This document shows, piece after piece, positions 16,526 to 25,476 of a stretch of DNA of 64,000 nt. This DNA is from a virus, in the IMG/VR virus record IMGVR_UViG_3300046542_000332, positions 20,720 through 84,719 of that record; one strand, given 5' to 3'. The notes beneath the pieces were generated by a model. It was given only the letters and a program-made list of their open reading frames with translations, was not told the origin of the DNA and ran no database searches. Numbering within the stretch: the first letter of the stretch is position 1; every line of letters begins with the position of its first letter. The position numbers were made by a program, and so were the translations under genes.

Positions 16526-18949
16526 TCAGTACAGCCTGAACCAGTTGAGACTAGATGCGCGCCATATGTAGGCGAAGCCAGCACCCGCCGAGAGCGTCGT
16601 TGGCTTGGCGTTGACCGTGTGGCCGGTCGTGCCAGTGCCTGCCGAGACGGTCAGGGCAGTGATGATTCGGTTTGTCGCAACTTTCACCTCCATGCCATCA
16701 ACAGGGTTGACGGGCAGCAATACGGTGTACGCGGCCAGGGTCGCGGCTGGGTTCAGGATCACGGTCGGGGCGTTATCGGGAACCTGGAAACTACCGCCAT
16801 CAGCGGCAACGATTGCCGAATATTGCCGGTCAGAGTTTGCAGAGTCGCCGCTGTAGCCAATCACGCGAACGTTGCCTAACTTACCCCCGCTATTGTCTTT
16901 CCATTCGCCGGTCACGTTGCCGCGCAGGCTGCCGCCGAGCCAGTTACAGTCAACGGCCCCGGCCGCCGCTTCAAACCCATACTTATGCTTCGGCGTACCT
17001 ACGCCAGGCCCTGAGCTTGCTCCGGTTTCGCAACCAATAGCGTTAAACGTATTGGCGGTGGTATCACAGAACACAGCAGAGTACGCAGCAGAGCCCGACT
17101 GTGAGTTGCCGCCCATGTTAACGCCGTTCAGTTTTACCTTACTGCCTGCGTTGTACAGGCCGCATTTGAAGTTACCGGAAATCTTGCGGCCTTTGGCTGA
17201 AACGTTTACAACGCCAGCGCCGACATACAGCCCGTGTCCACTAACGCTGCCATGTAGGTAGCTGTCAGTGAAGTGGATGTCTTGACCTGACTCGATGCGC
17301 GCCGTGTCACCATAGACAAACTCCACCTCTGCATCGTAATACGCTGCAAATCCGCCAGCCGTAGTGGCCGCACTGTTGACGTGATGAATACCGGTGCTGG
17401 TCTTTAGTACCACCAGACCAAACGCCTGGATCGTGTTGAAGTTACCGTCAATGGTAAAACCGCGCGGACGCGAAGCAGCATCAATCGACTCATTAGCGGT
17501 CAGTGTCAGGCCAAAAATCTTCAACAGGTCTGAACGCTCGACAGTACCATCACCCAAGAACAGGTCAGTACCTCGGTAATAGGCCATCTGCGTGTTCATG
17601 ATAACAGTTGTATTGGCCTTCTTAACCCTGATCCCGTTCCAGCCATTGGCGCCGCGCACGTTGGCGATGGTGCAGATGTTGGAGCCGTTGACGACCAAAG
17701 AATAGCCGCCCGTCATCAGGGCCGCATCAATGCGCAGAGTGTCAACCCCGCACCCATTCCCGCTGTTAGAAGCGAAAGTGAGAATGTCGAATGTCCCGCC
17801 CAGGGCTTTAATTGTGCTGCGAATGCTCGCACCGCGAACGCTCTGATACTGCGCGGCACAAGTCAAACCTACCGTTGTGCCGTATGTTTTTTCACCCAGA
17901 TACATCGACAAACCGGTAGCCAAGTGCGCCGTCAGCGCCGCGCCGTCGTCGGAGCCATCACCTTTTGCGCCAAACCACTCCGGGCACGGAGCGCGGTCAA
18001 ATACACGCAGCCAGCGGCGACCATCACTGCCAACGATAGTGGTGCCGCCATTGTCTACGGCCAGACTGCCGGCATCCCAGTAAAACACACCATACAAGCC
18101 AGATTGCGTCAACCAAACCCGCGTAGCCGGCCCCGTGTAGTTTCGCAGGTCGGTGTAATTCCCCATCTTCTTGGACAGGTTCATCTGCGCGCCGACTGTT
18201 GAGCCATCCCAACTGACCTCAGCCGCACCCTTAGCAGGATCATTGCCGTCGGCCAAGTCCTGACGCAACGCCATGTCGTTGGCCACGACGAACTTGGTAA
18301 CGTCCGTCACCCACTCGGTGGTTTCAAACGGCAAGGCCTCAGCCCGTGGGCGGTACAGGACGTCGTTTTGCGTCACCGTCTGCGCTGGGCGAATGACCGC
18401 GATTCCAGGCGCATAAGGCACCGACATTTCAAGCGCCAGACCACCAAGGTAGGTGTGATAGTCCGCTGTGCGCTCGGCTTTCTCGGCTTGATAGTTCGCC
18501 GCGTTCTCGGCAGCGAGCCCATCCTGTAGGTCGTCGAAATTCTGAATCAGGTCGTCAAAGCGGGCGTTAACGACAATGCGCATCGGCGCGCCGTTGACGT
18601 AACTCCCTGGAGCGTCGAGCGTGAATTTCTTCGCGTCGTTGATGGTGAAGGCATAGTCAAGCAATCCGCCGGTGATCAAGGCCATGCTGGCGGTCGTTAC
18701 CGTACTGTCGCCACTGATCACGCCGACATCGTATTGCGCCTGGCCGGTCACAAACGTGAACGGATACTGCTTGTTGACCTTGTTGAGGCTGGCCACTGAT
18801 GCAGCGGCGGCGGCGGCGTCTGTAGCGGCCTGCTGCGCCTCTGTAACGGCTTCATCGCTGCGATCCACGGCATCGACAGCAGCCAGGCGCAGAGCCTCGT
18901 TAGAAATCGCCAGCGCATCCACTGACTGCGCAAGCTGTAAATAGGACAT
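16526..18949 (-). CDS. Tailspike, right-handed beta-helix (pectate-lyase-like)
   Basis: 807 residues from ATG 18949, after GGAGGCAGC. The N-terminal 60 residues are an Ala/Glu coiled coil for trimerisation or attachment. Then beta domains lead to the linker RAPCPEWFGAKGDGSDDG (near residue 330), the classic entry to a pectate-lyase-type beta-helix in phage depolymerase spikes. Small-residue rungs follow to about residue 640 (VVNGSNICTIANVRG; LNGVNMGGNSQSG). Such spikes bind or cut capsule or O-antigen. The catalytic residues cannot be placed. It has its own leader hairpin and terminators on both sides. Confidence 0.78.
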   Translation of the reverse strand: MSYLQLAQSVDALAISNEALRLAAVDAVDRSDEAVTEAQQAATDAAAAAASVASLNKVNKQYPFTFVTGQAQYDVGVISGDSTVTTASMALITGGLLDYAFTINDAKKFTLDAPGSYVNGAPMRIVVNARFDDLIQNFDDLQDGLAAENAANYQAEKAERTADYHTYLGGLALEMSVPYAPGIAVIRPAQTVTQNDVLYRPRAEALPFETTEWVTDVTKFVVANDMALRQDLADGNDPAKGAAEVSWDGSTVGAQMNLSKKMGNYTDLRNYTGPATRVWLTQSGLYGVFYWDAGSLAVDNGGTTIVGSDGRRWLRVFDRAPCPEWFGAKGDGSDDGAALTAHLATGLSMYLGEKTYGTTVGLTCAAQYQSVRGASIRSTIKALGGTFDILTFASNSGNGCGVDTLRIDAALMTGGYSLVVNGSNICTIANVRGANGWNGIRVKKANTTVIMNTQMAYYRGTDLFLGDGTVERSDLLKIFGLTLTANESIDAASRPRGFTIDGNFNTIQAFGLVVLKTSTGIHHVNSAATTAGGFAAYYDAEVEFVYGDTARIESGQDIHFTDSYLHGSVSGHGLYVGAGVVNVSAKGRKISGNFKCGLYNAGSKVKLNGVNMGGNSQSGSAAYSAVFCDTTANTFNAIGCETGASSGPGVGTPKHKYGFEAAAGAVDCNWLGGSLRGNVTGEWKDNSGGKLGNVRVIGYSGDSANSDRQYSAIVAADGGSFQVPDNAPTVILNPAATLAAYTVLLPVNPVDGMEVKVATNRIITALTVSAGTGTTGHTVNAKPTTLSAGAGFAYIWRASSLNWFRLY

Positions 18950-18970
18950 GCTGCCTCCACGGTGCTCGAA

Positions 18971-19013
18971 AGCCACTTAATTAGGCGCCAGTTTATGGCG
19001 CCAAAAAGTGGCT
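18971..19013 (-). repeat. Fibre-leader hairpin, copy 1
   Basis: Nested inverted repeat: AGCCACTT...AAGTGGCT outside, and GGCGCC...GGCGCC inside. It lies directly before the tailspike ribosome site. A near-identical copy stands at 22037-22079 before the SGNH fibre. It is probably a leader RNA structure or a recombination boundary. Confidence 0.65.
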
Positions 19014-19053
19014 CCGAGGCCGGGGTTTGCAGGGTTTCAGGCGGTTTTCAGAC

Positions 19054-19079
19054 AAAGAAAAGCCCGCACTTGGCGGGCT
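19054..19079 (-). terminator. Rho-independent terminator after SGNH fibre
   Basis: AGCCCGC/GCGGGCT stem with a 5-nt loop, then TTTCTTTG leftward. It ends the fibre transcript before the repeat copy and tailspike. Confidence 0.75.
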
Positions 19080-19132
19080 CTCATTGCAACTACAAAAAAC
19101 TGCTTAGTGGCGACCTGGAACCGCTTTCAAAC

Positions 19133-21940
19133 TCACGATTCCAAGATAGCCGACCGAATGTTATCGAACATCAAACCATAGCCATAGTCATTGGGGTGAA
19201 GCCCGTCTGCTGTCCAGGTTTCACCTTTGATCTTGGCCATGACCGTCGCTTCATGGTTGTTGATGAAGGCCAACCCTAACTCACTGGCAACCTGCTTAGT
19301 CACCATCGCCACCTCACGTTGGCCATATACCTTGCCGCCATTAGGGCTCTCCCCAGCGGCCGGGATCGCATTAGCCGCCATCATCACCACATCTTTCCCG
19401 GCGGCTACTAACGTCTTGGCTATACTGGCCAGGTTGAGATAGGTGACGTGCGGGCCTTTGGCGGATCTATCGTTCGTCCCAAGCTGCACAAAAACAAACT
19501 CGCTTGTTTTGGCAATCACACCAAGAAGGTTTGGCGACGTGGCCAGCCATGTCCCTGTACTCGTTCCGCTTAGACTGTCATTGATCAGCTTAACCGTCTT
19601 GTTAACCTTAAAGCCTTCCAGCCTAAAGGTGTTCAAGCCCGATTTATTGACCAGGCTCATCTGGTATTTCCCGAAGGGGAACGTGATGTTCGCCAGCTGC
19701 GAAAAAGACTCAGCCCCGTAATACGAAAAGCTTCCAAGGAGGGCGCCATTTCCCCACAGCTCAACAATTGAGCCTGCCGGGTCCGCCGTGTTAATAGCGC
19801 AGTACATTACCGATAAATTATCACCTGTCAGCTCAAACTGAATCGGCTGATTGTAATGTCCTGATGCGCCGGCCGAGACCGCATCAAAGGCATAGTAATA
19901 CCCTGTATAGGCAGCGGCATTAAATTTGCTGACCGGCACGACCTTGGCGCCATTGTTATAAATATGGAAATACGGGCCGTCGCCAGGATAGAACGGATTA
20001 TCGAAGGCCACGAAACGGTTAGCCGAATACGACGCCACACCATCCCCGGCAACAAGAACGCCATCGGCGAAGCTTTCGCCCAGCCAGCGATGAAGTAAAT
20101 TGGCCCAAGTGTTATTGGTCAGGATATTGCGGGTATCGCCCAAGTCTCCGTTGTTGACGCCCCCGGTCAGCGACCCTGTAGCACCCACACCCCAACCAAT
20201 AGAATCTGCGACCAGATGAAGCGTCGGCGAATGCAATGGGTTGTAGAGCGCCGCCTTAAGCCGGTTGAGGGCGGTCGTGACCACTGGGGCTGGCACTGGA
20301 AGGGCATTCACTTGGGTCGCCAAGCGCAAGAGTTCGCTATTGGGAATCAAGTTATGCAGCGGCTTGCCCACCACCAGCCAGTCTAGACTCCAAGACGTTT
20401 CGCCCGTACCGGCGGACAGTGACAGGTAAATCTGGTCAATGACCGCCCCGGCCCAAGCCGTGCCGTCTGGCTTCTTGCTGATGTCGACCTCATAGGTCAC
20501 CCACGACGTATCATCGACCAGGGAATACTTTGCGCTGGCCGCCACATTGTAGTAGTAGCCTGCCGCGCTTGTGGCGTCATGCAGATAGATCATGTACGCC
20601 CGCGCTGCACTGCCCGTTCGCTTAATTCGATACTTCAGCGAGGTATAGACGGTCGGATCGAATTTTTCGGAAACGCTTAGCGATCTTGCCGCAAAGCCAT
20701 TTGTTGCAGTCGCCCCGTCGGGGGAAAACACAGTAACGCCACCGACCACACTTTTGGTAAAGCCTGACAGCGCCGCCCAAAAAGTCGAATAGGCACTGTT
20801 GGCCTCGATAAAAGGCAGGTAGCCGTAAGTGTCCCGTTTTGTCGCGCTGGTATCTACCAGGGTGCGGGCGGTTACCTCGGCCGCTAGGCCGGCGGCGCTC
20901 AAGGCAGCTTGGCGCTTAAGGTCGGCGTTTGGCGCCACATCAGATCGAGCCTGACCCACAATGAGCCAGTCCAGCTGCCACGTAGAGTTGCCGTTCCCAT
21001 AGGACAACGAAACGTAAATTTGATCCAGCAATATACCTGGCGTCCATTCCGTGCCGTCAGGCTTACGAGTCAGGTCAACCTCGTATGTCACCCACCCCCC
21101 ATCATCCACCAGGTTGTTTGGTGTTGCGGAGTACGGGTAGTAGTCTGAATACACGCCCAGGCTATCCCGAACTTTAACCACATACAGACGATTCAGCGTG
21201 CCGGCCGTCCGGCGAATCCGATAGCGGAGCTTACCGTTTACGGTCGGGTCAATTCTTCCGGCGCCGGATAGCGTTCTTGCAAAATACCCAACCGTTGCAG
21301 TTACGCCATCGGGGGCAAATTGAATTCTTCCATTAACCACGGTCCTCACAAATCCCGATAACGAGTTAAATGAAGTGGGGTTATTGGCGTTGTAGGTTAT
21401 GAACGGGAGCAAACCATAGTGGGCCTCGTCACCCACCACAGAGCCAGGGTAGCGCTTTACTTCAACGGCCACTCCGGCAGCGTTTTGATACAGGACCAGG
21501 TACTCGCTCGCGTCTGGACTCGGCACGCTGAAATATCGGTCGACCGGCGTCGCGAGCAGGCCCGCCGCCGTGGTCGCGTATACGCCCGCAGAGAGCTGGG
21601 CAGCATCAGCCGCCTGCTGAGACGCCAGCCGGTCGGCGCTCACCTCTTGCGCCACCGACAGCACGTCGGCAGCAAACGCCTCGGCCGCATCACGAGCGTT
21701 AATCACTCCCAAAGCGTTCGGGTAGCGATCAACCTCAACCGCTGCGCCAGCGTCGTTGCGGTACAGGACCAGGTACTCGTCCGCCTCAGCAGATGGCACG
21801 CTGAAATACGGCTCGCCCGACAGCAACCCTAAATCCGTATCGGCGAAGATGTTGGCGGTAGCCATGGCCTGAACCACCTCAGACCGCCGCGCCACCTGGA
21901 GAATTTCAAGCGCGCTGTCCAGCTCAATGATGCCCGCCAT
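19133..21940 (-). CDS. Tail fibre with duplicated beta domains and a C-terminal SGNH hydrolase
   Basis: 935 residues. Residues 40-170 hold two copies of a short repeat (EPYFSVPSAEADEYLVLYRN and DRYFSVPSPDASEYLVLYQN). Residues about 175-330 and 373-527 are two copies of a beta-sandwich-like domain (GYLPFI start, WVTYEVD, DQIYLSLS, LDWLVVG end). The C-terminal 365 residues are an SGNH/GDSL hydrolase: nucleophile S580 in VADSIGWG, GTND at 821-824, and DGLH with D912 and H915. SGNH domains on fibres usually deacetylate surface polysaccharide. Its start overlaps a 26-residue ORF (TAATG), suggesting coupling. Confidence 0.82.
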   Translation of the reverse strand: MAGIIELDSALEILQVARRSEVVQAMATANIFADTDLGLLSGEPYFSVPSAEADEYLVLYRNDAGAAVEVDRYPNALGVINARDAAEAFAADVLSVAQEVSADRLASQQAADAAQLSAGVYATTAAGLLATPVDRYFSVPSPDASEYLVLYQNAAGVAVEVKRYPGSVVGDEAHYGLLPFITYNANNPTSFNSLSGFVRTVVNGRIQFAPDGVTATVGYFARTLSGAGRIDPTVNGKLRYRIRRTAGTLNRLYVVKVRDSLGVYSDYYPYSATPNNLVDDGGWVTYEVDLTRKPDGTEWTPGILLDQIYVSLSYGNGNSTWQLDWLIVGQARSDVAPNADLKRQAALSAAGLAAEVTARTLVDTSATKRDTYGYLPFIEANSAYSTFWAALSGFTKSVVGGVTVFSPDGATATNGFAARSLSVSEKFDPTVYTSLKYRIKRTGSAARAYMIYLHDATSAAGYYYNVAASAKYSLVDDTSWVTYEVDISKKPDGTAWAGAVIDQIYLSLSAGTGETSWSLDWLVVGKPLHNLIPNSELLRLATQVNALPVPAPVVTTALNRLKAALYNPLHSPTLHLVADSIGWGVGATGSLTGGVNNGDLGDTRNILTNNTWANLLHRWLGESFADGVLVAGDGVASYSANRFVAFDNPFYPGDGPYFHIYNNGAKVVPVSKFNAAAYTGYYYAFDAVSAGASGHYNQPIQFELTGDNLSVMYCAINTADPAGSIVELWGNGALLGSFSYYGAESFSQLANITFPFGKYQMSLVNKSGLNTFRLEGFKVNKTVKLINDSLSGTSTGTWLATSPNLLGVIAKTSEFVFVQLGTNDRSAKGPHVTYLNLASIAKTLVAAGKDVVMMAANAIPAAGESPNGGKVYGQREVAMVTKQVASELGLAFINNHEATVMAKIKGETWTADGLHPNDYGYGLMFDNIRSAILES

Positions 21941-22020
21941 TACTGAGCACCCGACAAGGCTGGCAGGTCACTCGAAAGGGGCTCGTTTGTACCTGTCGCC
22001 AAAATTAATGCAGTCGTCAT
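21940..22020 (-). CDS. 26-residue ORF coupled to the SGNH fibre
   Basis: ATG 22020, preceded by AGAGGC, encodes 26 residues (begins MTTALILATG) and stops at TAA overlapping the fibre ATG. It may be a leader peptide that sets fibre translation or a vestige of a longer N-terminal segment. No homologue is recognised. Confidence 0.45.
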   Translation of the reverse strand: MTTALILATGTNEPLSSDLPALSGAQ

Positions 22021-22036
22021 GCTATGCCTCTACGAA

Positions 22037-22079
22037 AGCCACTTAGTTAGGCGCCAGTTTATGGCGCCGAAAAGCGGCT
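22037..22079 (-). repeat. Fibre-leader hairpin, copy 2
   Basis: Same layout as copy 1: AGCCACTT...AAGCGGCT outside and GGCGCC...GGCGCC inside. One outer pair is changed (A-C mismatch). It stands before the small ORF and SGNH fibre. Confidence 0.65.
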
Positions 22080-22110
22080 CAGATTACTTGGTTTGCAGGC
22101 TTTCGGGCAC

Positions 22111-22135
22111 AAAAAACCCGCCATGTAGGCGGGCT
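22111..22135 (-). terminator. Rho-independent terminator
   Basis: CCCGCC/GGCGGG stem with a 5-nt loop, then TTTTTT leftward. It closes the upstream regulator operon ahead of the fibre genes. Confidence 0.8.
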
Positions 22136-22149
22136 CTTTAGGGGGTGGG

Positions 22150-22644
22150 TTACTGGCCCGGATCGTCCTCGTCTTCATCCTCAAAGCCGTCGGTCACGGT
22201 CATCTGTAGCGGGAACTTGTCCAGTAGCTGGCGAACCACCAGAAGGCCGGCGCGCATGCCCTTGGCGAAGTCCTCGCTGATCGCTACAGGCTCGGCACCA
22301 TCACCAAGGACCACCTGGTTGCCCGCCTTGGCGTGCGCCAGCAGCAACTCGACTTGCTCCATACGGTTGGCGTGCCAGCGCTCCAGGAAGCGAATACCCT
22401 CGACGGAATCGGGCAAATGGATCACGCGCCGGATCAAGCCCTTGAACTCTTCGGTGGCCAGCACGTAGTCGTCTTTGGCGTCATCCGTGGAATATGGGTG
22501 ATCGATCTTGCTGAATTGCCCGGCCAGGGCCTGCTGAGAGGTCATCACCTCCGTTAGAAGGCGCTCACGGGCCTGCTCAGGCGTTTCCTTGGGTGTAGTC
22601 GATACAAGCCCGGAAAGGTCCGGGGTTTCATTTTCAAAGCTCAT
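22150..22644 (-). CDS. Unknown protein after LytTR regulator
   Basis: 164 residues, mainly helical, with an acidic tail (FEDEDEDD) and no membrane segment. It overlaps the end of the LytTR gene by 11 nt and is the last gene before a terminator. Function unknown; co-translation with the regulator suggests a linked role. Confidence 0.6.
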   Translation of the reverse strand: MSFENETPDLSGLVSTTPKETPEQARERLLTEVMTSQQALAGQFSKIDHPYSTDDAKDDYVLATEEFKGLIRRVIHLPDSVEGIRFLERWHANRMEQVELLLAHAKAGNQVVLGDGAEPVAISEDFAKGMRAGLLVVRQLLDKFPLQMTVTDGFEDEDEDDPGQ

Positions 22645-23026
22645 CTGGCGATTTGTCCATGGGGTAAGTGGGAGAGCGTTCGCGCCTCAGGTTGTGCTCG
22701 ATCAGCTCGACTATGGTGTCCACGCAGCTACGGCGCGCCAGCTTGTACTCGCCCACCGTTGTCACAACGGTGATGAGGATACTTCCGCCCTTGCGGGACC
22801 GAATCAGTCCGGTGACGTGGGAGCGCTTGACCAGCACGCCCCGATTGATCCGGATCAGGTCAGGCAACACCGTCTCAAGAGACTTGAGTGTCGAGCCATC
22901 CGACAACAAGAACTCGCGACCATCCGGGGTGATACCTATCACATACTTGCTGTCTGCCTTGAACACCGCAAAATCGCGGGCCTTGATGTAATGAAATTGC
23001 CCGTCCCTGTACGCTTTCAAAATCAT
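22634..23026 (-). CDS. Stand-alone LytTR DNA-binding regulator
   Basis: 130 residues, nearly all one LytTR domain: a short strand (FHYIKARDFAVFKADSKYV), then GREFLLSDGSTLKSLETVLP, then LIRINRGVLVKRSHVTGL, and GEYKLARRSC. LytTR proteins normally carry an N-terminal receiver domain; that is missing here. They bind DNA as dimers to regulate transcription. A GTATAGGGATAG site lies 54 bp upstream at 23080-23091, so the gene may respond to the shared motif. Confidence 0.75.
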   Translation of the reverse strand: MILKAYRDGQFHYIKARDFAVFKADSKYVIGITPDGREFLLSDGSTLKSLETVLPDLIRINRGVLVKRSHVTGLIRSRKGGSILITVVTTVGEYKLARRSCVDTIVELIEHNLRRERSPTYPMDKSPDEL

Positions 23027-23079
23027 CGGGTTAGATCCTTTTCCTTATTGCTGTTTGAGGCCGGGATAGCCGTAAAAAA

Positions 23080-23091
23080 CTATCCCTATAC
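23080..23091 (-). promoter_or_regulatory. GTATAGGGATAG motif, LytTR leader
   Basis: Read leftward, GTATAGGGATAG is followed at once by an inverted repeat (GGGATAG...CTATCCC) in the leader. It is a near-copy of the sites at 1688, 33394 and 50417. Confidence 0.5.
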
Positions 23092-23146
23092 ATTTTTCAG
23101 GCCGAAAAACGGCTTTTGTGGCGCCAAAACACCATCGCGCCACACT

Positions 23147-23344
23147 TCACGATTCTGACTTAATTACATCCCGCAATGGAATCAGGCCCACCGAATCAGG
23201 CAGGCGGACGACCTCCAAGGTTCCGCCCTCACACAAGCCCTGCATCAGCCTGAGCAAGACCGGCTTGCACTCTTGCGGGATCACCACACGACATAATGCG
23301 CCGTCGACACTGACAACGACCTGAACAAGCTCCACGTCACTCAT
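23147..23344 (-). CDS. Small protein, unknown
   Basis: 65 residues from ATG 23344, overlapping the upstream gene end. The sequence is mostly beta-like with the motif RVVIPQECKPVLLRLMQGL. No domain is recognised. Tight overlap suggests a real co-translated gene. Confidence 0.5.
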   Translation of the reverse strand: MSDVELVQVVVSVDGALCRVVIPQECKPVLLRLMQGLCEGGTLEVVRLPDSVGLIPLRDVIKSES

Positions 23345-23867
23345 GAGCGCCACTGCTCGGTTTGTTATACGCGCCCGGGAACATCTGCTGAGCCATTTCA
23401 GGCCCTACCATCGCTTCGGTACCCGAACGAACTATAGCCTTGAACTCGGCATCTGCTGCCTCGCTCATTGGTGTGCGCACCATCATCCGCCGCGCTCGCT
23501 TGATCGCCTCCAACCACTGCTCATCGCTGAGCTGATAGGCACCTATTTCGGCGAACGACATCACGACCTTATCCGCCAGTGCCTCGCGGGCCTTCTTGAG
23601 GTCGTATTCTAGGTAGAACACAAACTCATGCGCGCCCGCCAACCGATCGATCTTGTCGCACACCTCGGAATCGGCGCCCACGAGCTTGCGCAGCGCGTCC
23701 ACATTCCAATAGCTGCTGTAGTCGCCTGAGTCACCGTTAGGGGAGCAGCTTATGTACTGATCAAGCCCATCCTCAGGGCAAATGCTGCTAAAGATCGTGA
23801 CGGCCTCAGCGCGGCCCTGTGCTCGGGCCCGGCGGATCACCGCTTGAATTGATTTGCTCTTTTTCAT
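23337..23867 (-). CDS. Unknown protein next to NdpA
   Basis: 176 residues with a basic start ([19 protein letters not shown]) and a helical second half. It overlaps NdpA by 4 nt and the next gene by 8 nt, so it is part of the same operon. No motif gives a function. Confidence 0.6.
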   Translation of the reverse strand: MKKSKSIQAVIRRARAQGRAEAVTIFSSICPEDGLDQYISCSPNGDSGDYSSYWNVDALRKLVGADSEVCDKIDRLAGAHEFVFYLEYDLKKAREALADKVVMSFAEIGAYQLSDEQWLEAIKRARRMMVRTPMSEAADAEFKAIVRSGTEAMVGPEMAQQMFPGAYNKPSSGAHE

Positions 23868-24880
23868 GCCTTGGCATCCTGTGCGCGCTTGAGCTGGTCG
23901 GTGAGCTGAGTCGGCAGACCTTTAATCATCAGTGTGCCGGCGGCCTGGTCGTATTCAATCTTGTCGCCCATCAGGTGCGCCTCAAAGCTGATTGACAGGC
24001 CGTCAGAGCGCCCGGTGAAGCGGCGGAACTGATTCAGGGTGCGCTTATCGGCCGGAATCACAGGGGACAGGCCATAGTCCTTGTTGCGGATGTGATCGTA
24101 GAAGGCTTTCGGGCGCTCTTCGTCGATCAGCTCCGACAGCTCAGCCAGGCTCATAGGCTCGCCCAGCTTCGTCTGGCTGGTGGCGTAATCGATCAGGGTC
24201 TTGGTCCGCTCGCGCGCCGACTCTTCTGGCAGATCCTCGCTTTCCACGAAGTCACTGAATGCCTTGAGCAGCGTGCGGGTTTCGCCAGGGCCGTCGACAC
24301 CTTCCTGACAGCCAATGAAGTCGCGGAAATACTCGGTAGCCTTCTTGCCGTTCTTGCCCTTGATGTAAGAGACGTATTGCTTCGACGCAGAATTACTCTT
24401 CCACTCGCTCAGGTTGATCCGGGCGGCCAGGTGGATCTGGTCCAGGTCCAGCCGGCGGATCGGCGTTACCTCAAGGCTGTCGCTCACCGTCACCGCATCG
24501 CTTTGCTGTAGGAGCGCGATTGTCAGGTATTCCGTCATGCCTTGCAGGTAGTGGGCAAACAGCACATGGCCGCCCGTGGACAGGTTCGACTCTTCCAGTA
24601 GCTGGGTCAGATGCTCAACGGCGGACCTGGTGAACTCGGTAAACGTCTTGTCACCGGCGCAATAGCCTTTCAGCCAGCCACTGAATGGGTAGGCGCCAGA
24701 CTCAGGGTGAAAGAACCCCCAGCCCTTGCCGGCCTTGGCGTTGTAACTAGTGTTCAAATCAAGCAACAGATGATCGGTCGCCAGCGTCTCGACCAGCGGC
24801 TTATCGCTGATATGCAGGATGGCAGGCGTGCCGTCTGGCTTCTTGTCGATCTTGTGAATGGCGCTATTGATTACAGGCAT
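23864..24880 (-). CDS. ndpA: Nucleoid-associated protein, NdpA/YejK family
   Basis: 338 residues, the family's usual length. The start ([13 protein letters not shown]) and the middle ([44 protein letters not shown]) are characteristic of the 37-kDa nucleoid-associated protein NdpA/YejK, found bound to the host chromosome. A phage copy could compact or protect phage DNA, or disturb the host nucleoid. It sits downstream of the terminase block, in a regulatory operon with a LytTR protein. Identity is fairly sure; the role in the phage is inference. Confidence 0.85.
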   Translation of the reverse strand: MPVINSAIHKIDKKPDGTPAILHISDKPLVETLATDHLLLDLNTSYNAKAGKGWGFFHPESGAYPFSGWLKGYCAGDKTFTEFTRSAVEHLTQLLEESNLSTGGHVLFAHYLQGMTEYLTIALLQQSDAVTVSDSLEVTPIRRLDLDQIHLAARINLSEWKSNSASKQYVSYIKGKNGKKATEYFRDFIGCQEGVDGPGETRTLLKAFSDFVESEDLPEESARERTKTLIDYATSQTKLGEPMSLAELSELIDEERPKAFYDHIRNKDYGLSPVIPADKRTLNQFRRFTGRSDGLSISFEAHLMGDKIEYDQAAGTLMIKGLPTQLTDQLKRAQDAKA

Positions 24881-24904
24881 GGTGATTCCTCAGGGTTGTG
24901 GGGG

Positions 24905-25294
24905 TTAGATGAATGTTTTCAGTTCGGTGTCTTTGCCGGTGCGGCGGTAAAACTCGGAGCGCTTGAGATACATTACGTGCAAGCACTCTTCGCACGCGTC
25001 GGCGGTGTTCGCCTCGTTGCGGGCGGCCTTGTTGGTTCGGATGACGTAGGCGCCACAATCGCAGCGCATCACCCATTTGAGCGCGGCGCCCTCTGACAGG
25101 CCTATAGCGACCAAGCGCCCGCGCCGCACGCCAGCCAGATCGCTGTAGCCCGGCACGCTTCTATCGCGCCTTGTCGCTTGACGGATCGGCGGGCACACCT
25201 CGAAAACCTGCGAGCCGTGGCGCTTGTTCGGCCTGTAGTGAGTGCCAGCGGATACCACGCGGGCGGCGGTGGCGTTAACAGGGCGACGGTTCAT
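24905..25294 (-). CDS. Zinc-ribbon protein
   Basis: 129 residues. CDCG (near 77-80) and CEEC (near 100-103) form a two-knuckle zinc ribbon, of a kind common in small phage proteins: GRLVAIGL, WVMRCDCGAYVIR. Likely nucleic-acid or protein binding. It overlaps the upstream membrane-protein gene by 4 nt and ends 25 nt before NdpA. Confidence 0.6.
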   Translation of the reverse strand: MNRRPVNATAARVVSAGTHYRPNKRHGSQVFEVCPPIRQATRRDRSVPGYSDLAGVRRGRLVAIGLSEGAALKWVMRCDCGAYVIRTNKAARNEANTADACEECLHVMYLKRSEFYRRTGKDTELKTFI

Positions 25295-25476
25295 CGCCGC
25301 ACCTCATGCGCCAGCATGAAACCCATCTTTACGAGCAGATAGGCCCAGTACAGCGGCCACACGGCGATACGACGAAACAGATAGGTTTCATGGCGTGGCA
25401 TGTCCATTGACAGCAGGGTGATAAGACAGCCGGCCATGTAGCCGACTACCAGCGCCGCCAGTGCGTCCTCACTCAT
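25291..25476 (-). CDS. Small membrane protein
   Basis: 61 residues with two likely membrane helices (ALAALVVGYMAGCLITLLSM and WPLYWAYLLVKMGFML). It overlaps both neighbours by 4 nt. Function unknown. Confidence 0.55.
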   Translation of the reverse strand: MSEDALAALVVGYMAGCLITLLSMDMPRHETYLFRRIAVWPLYWAYLLVKMGFMLAHEVRR

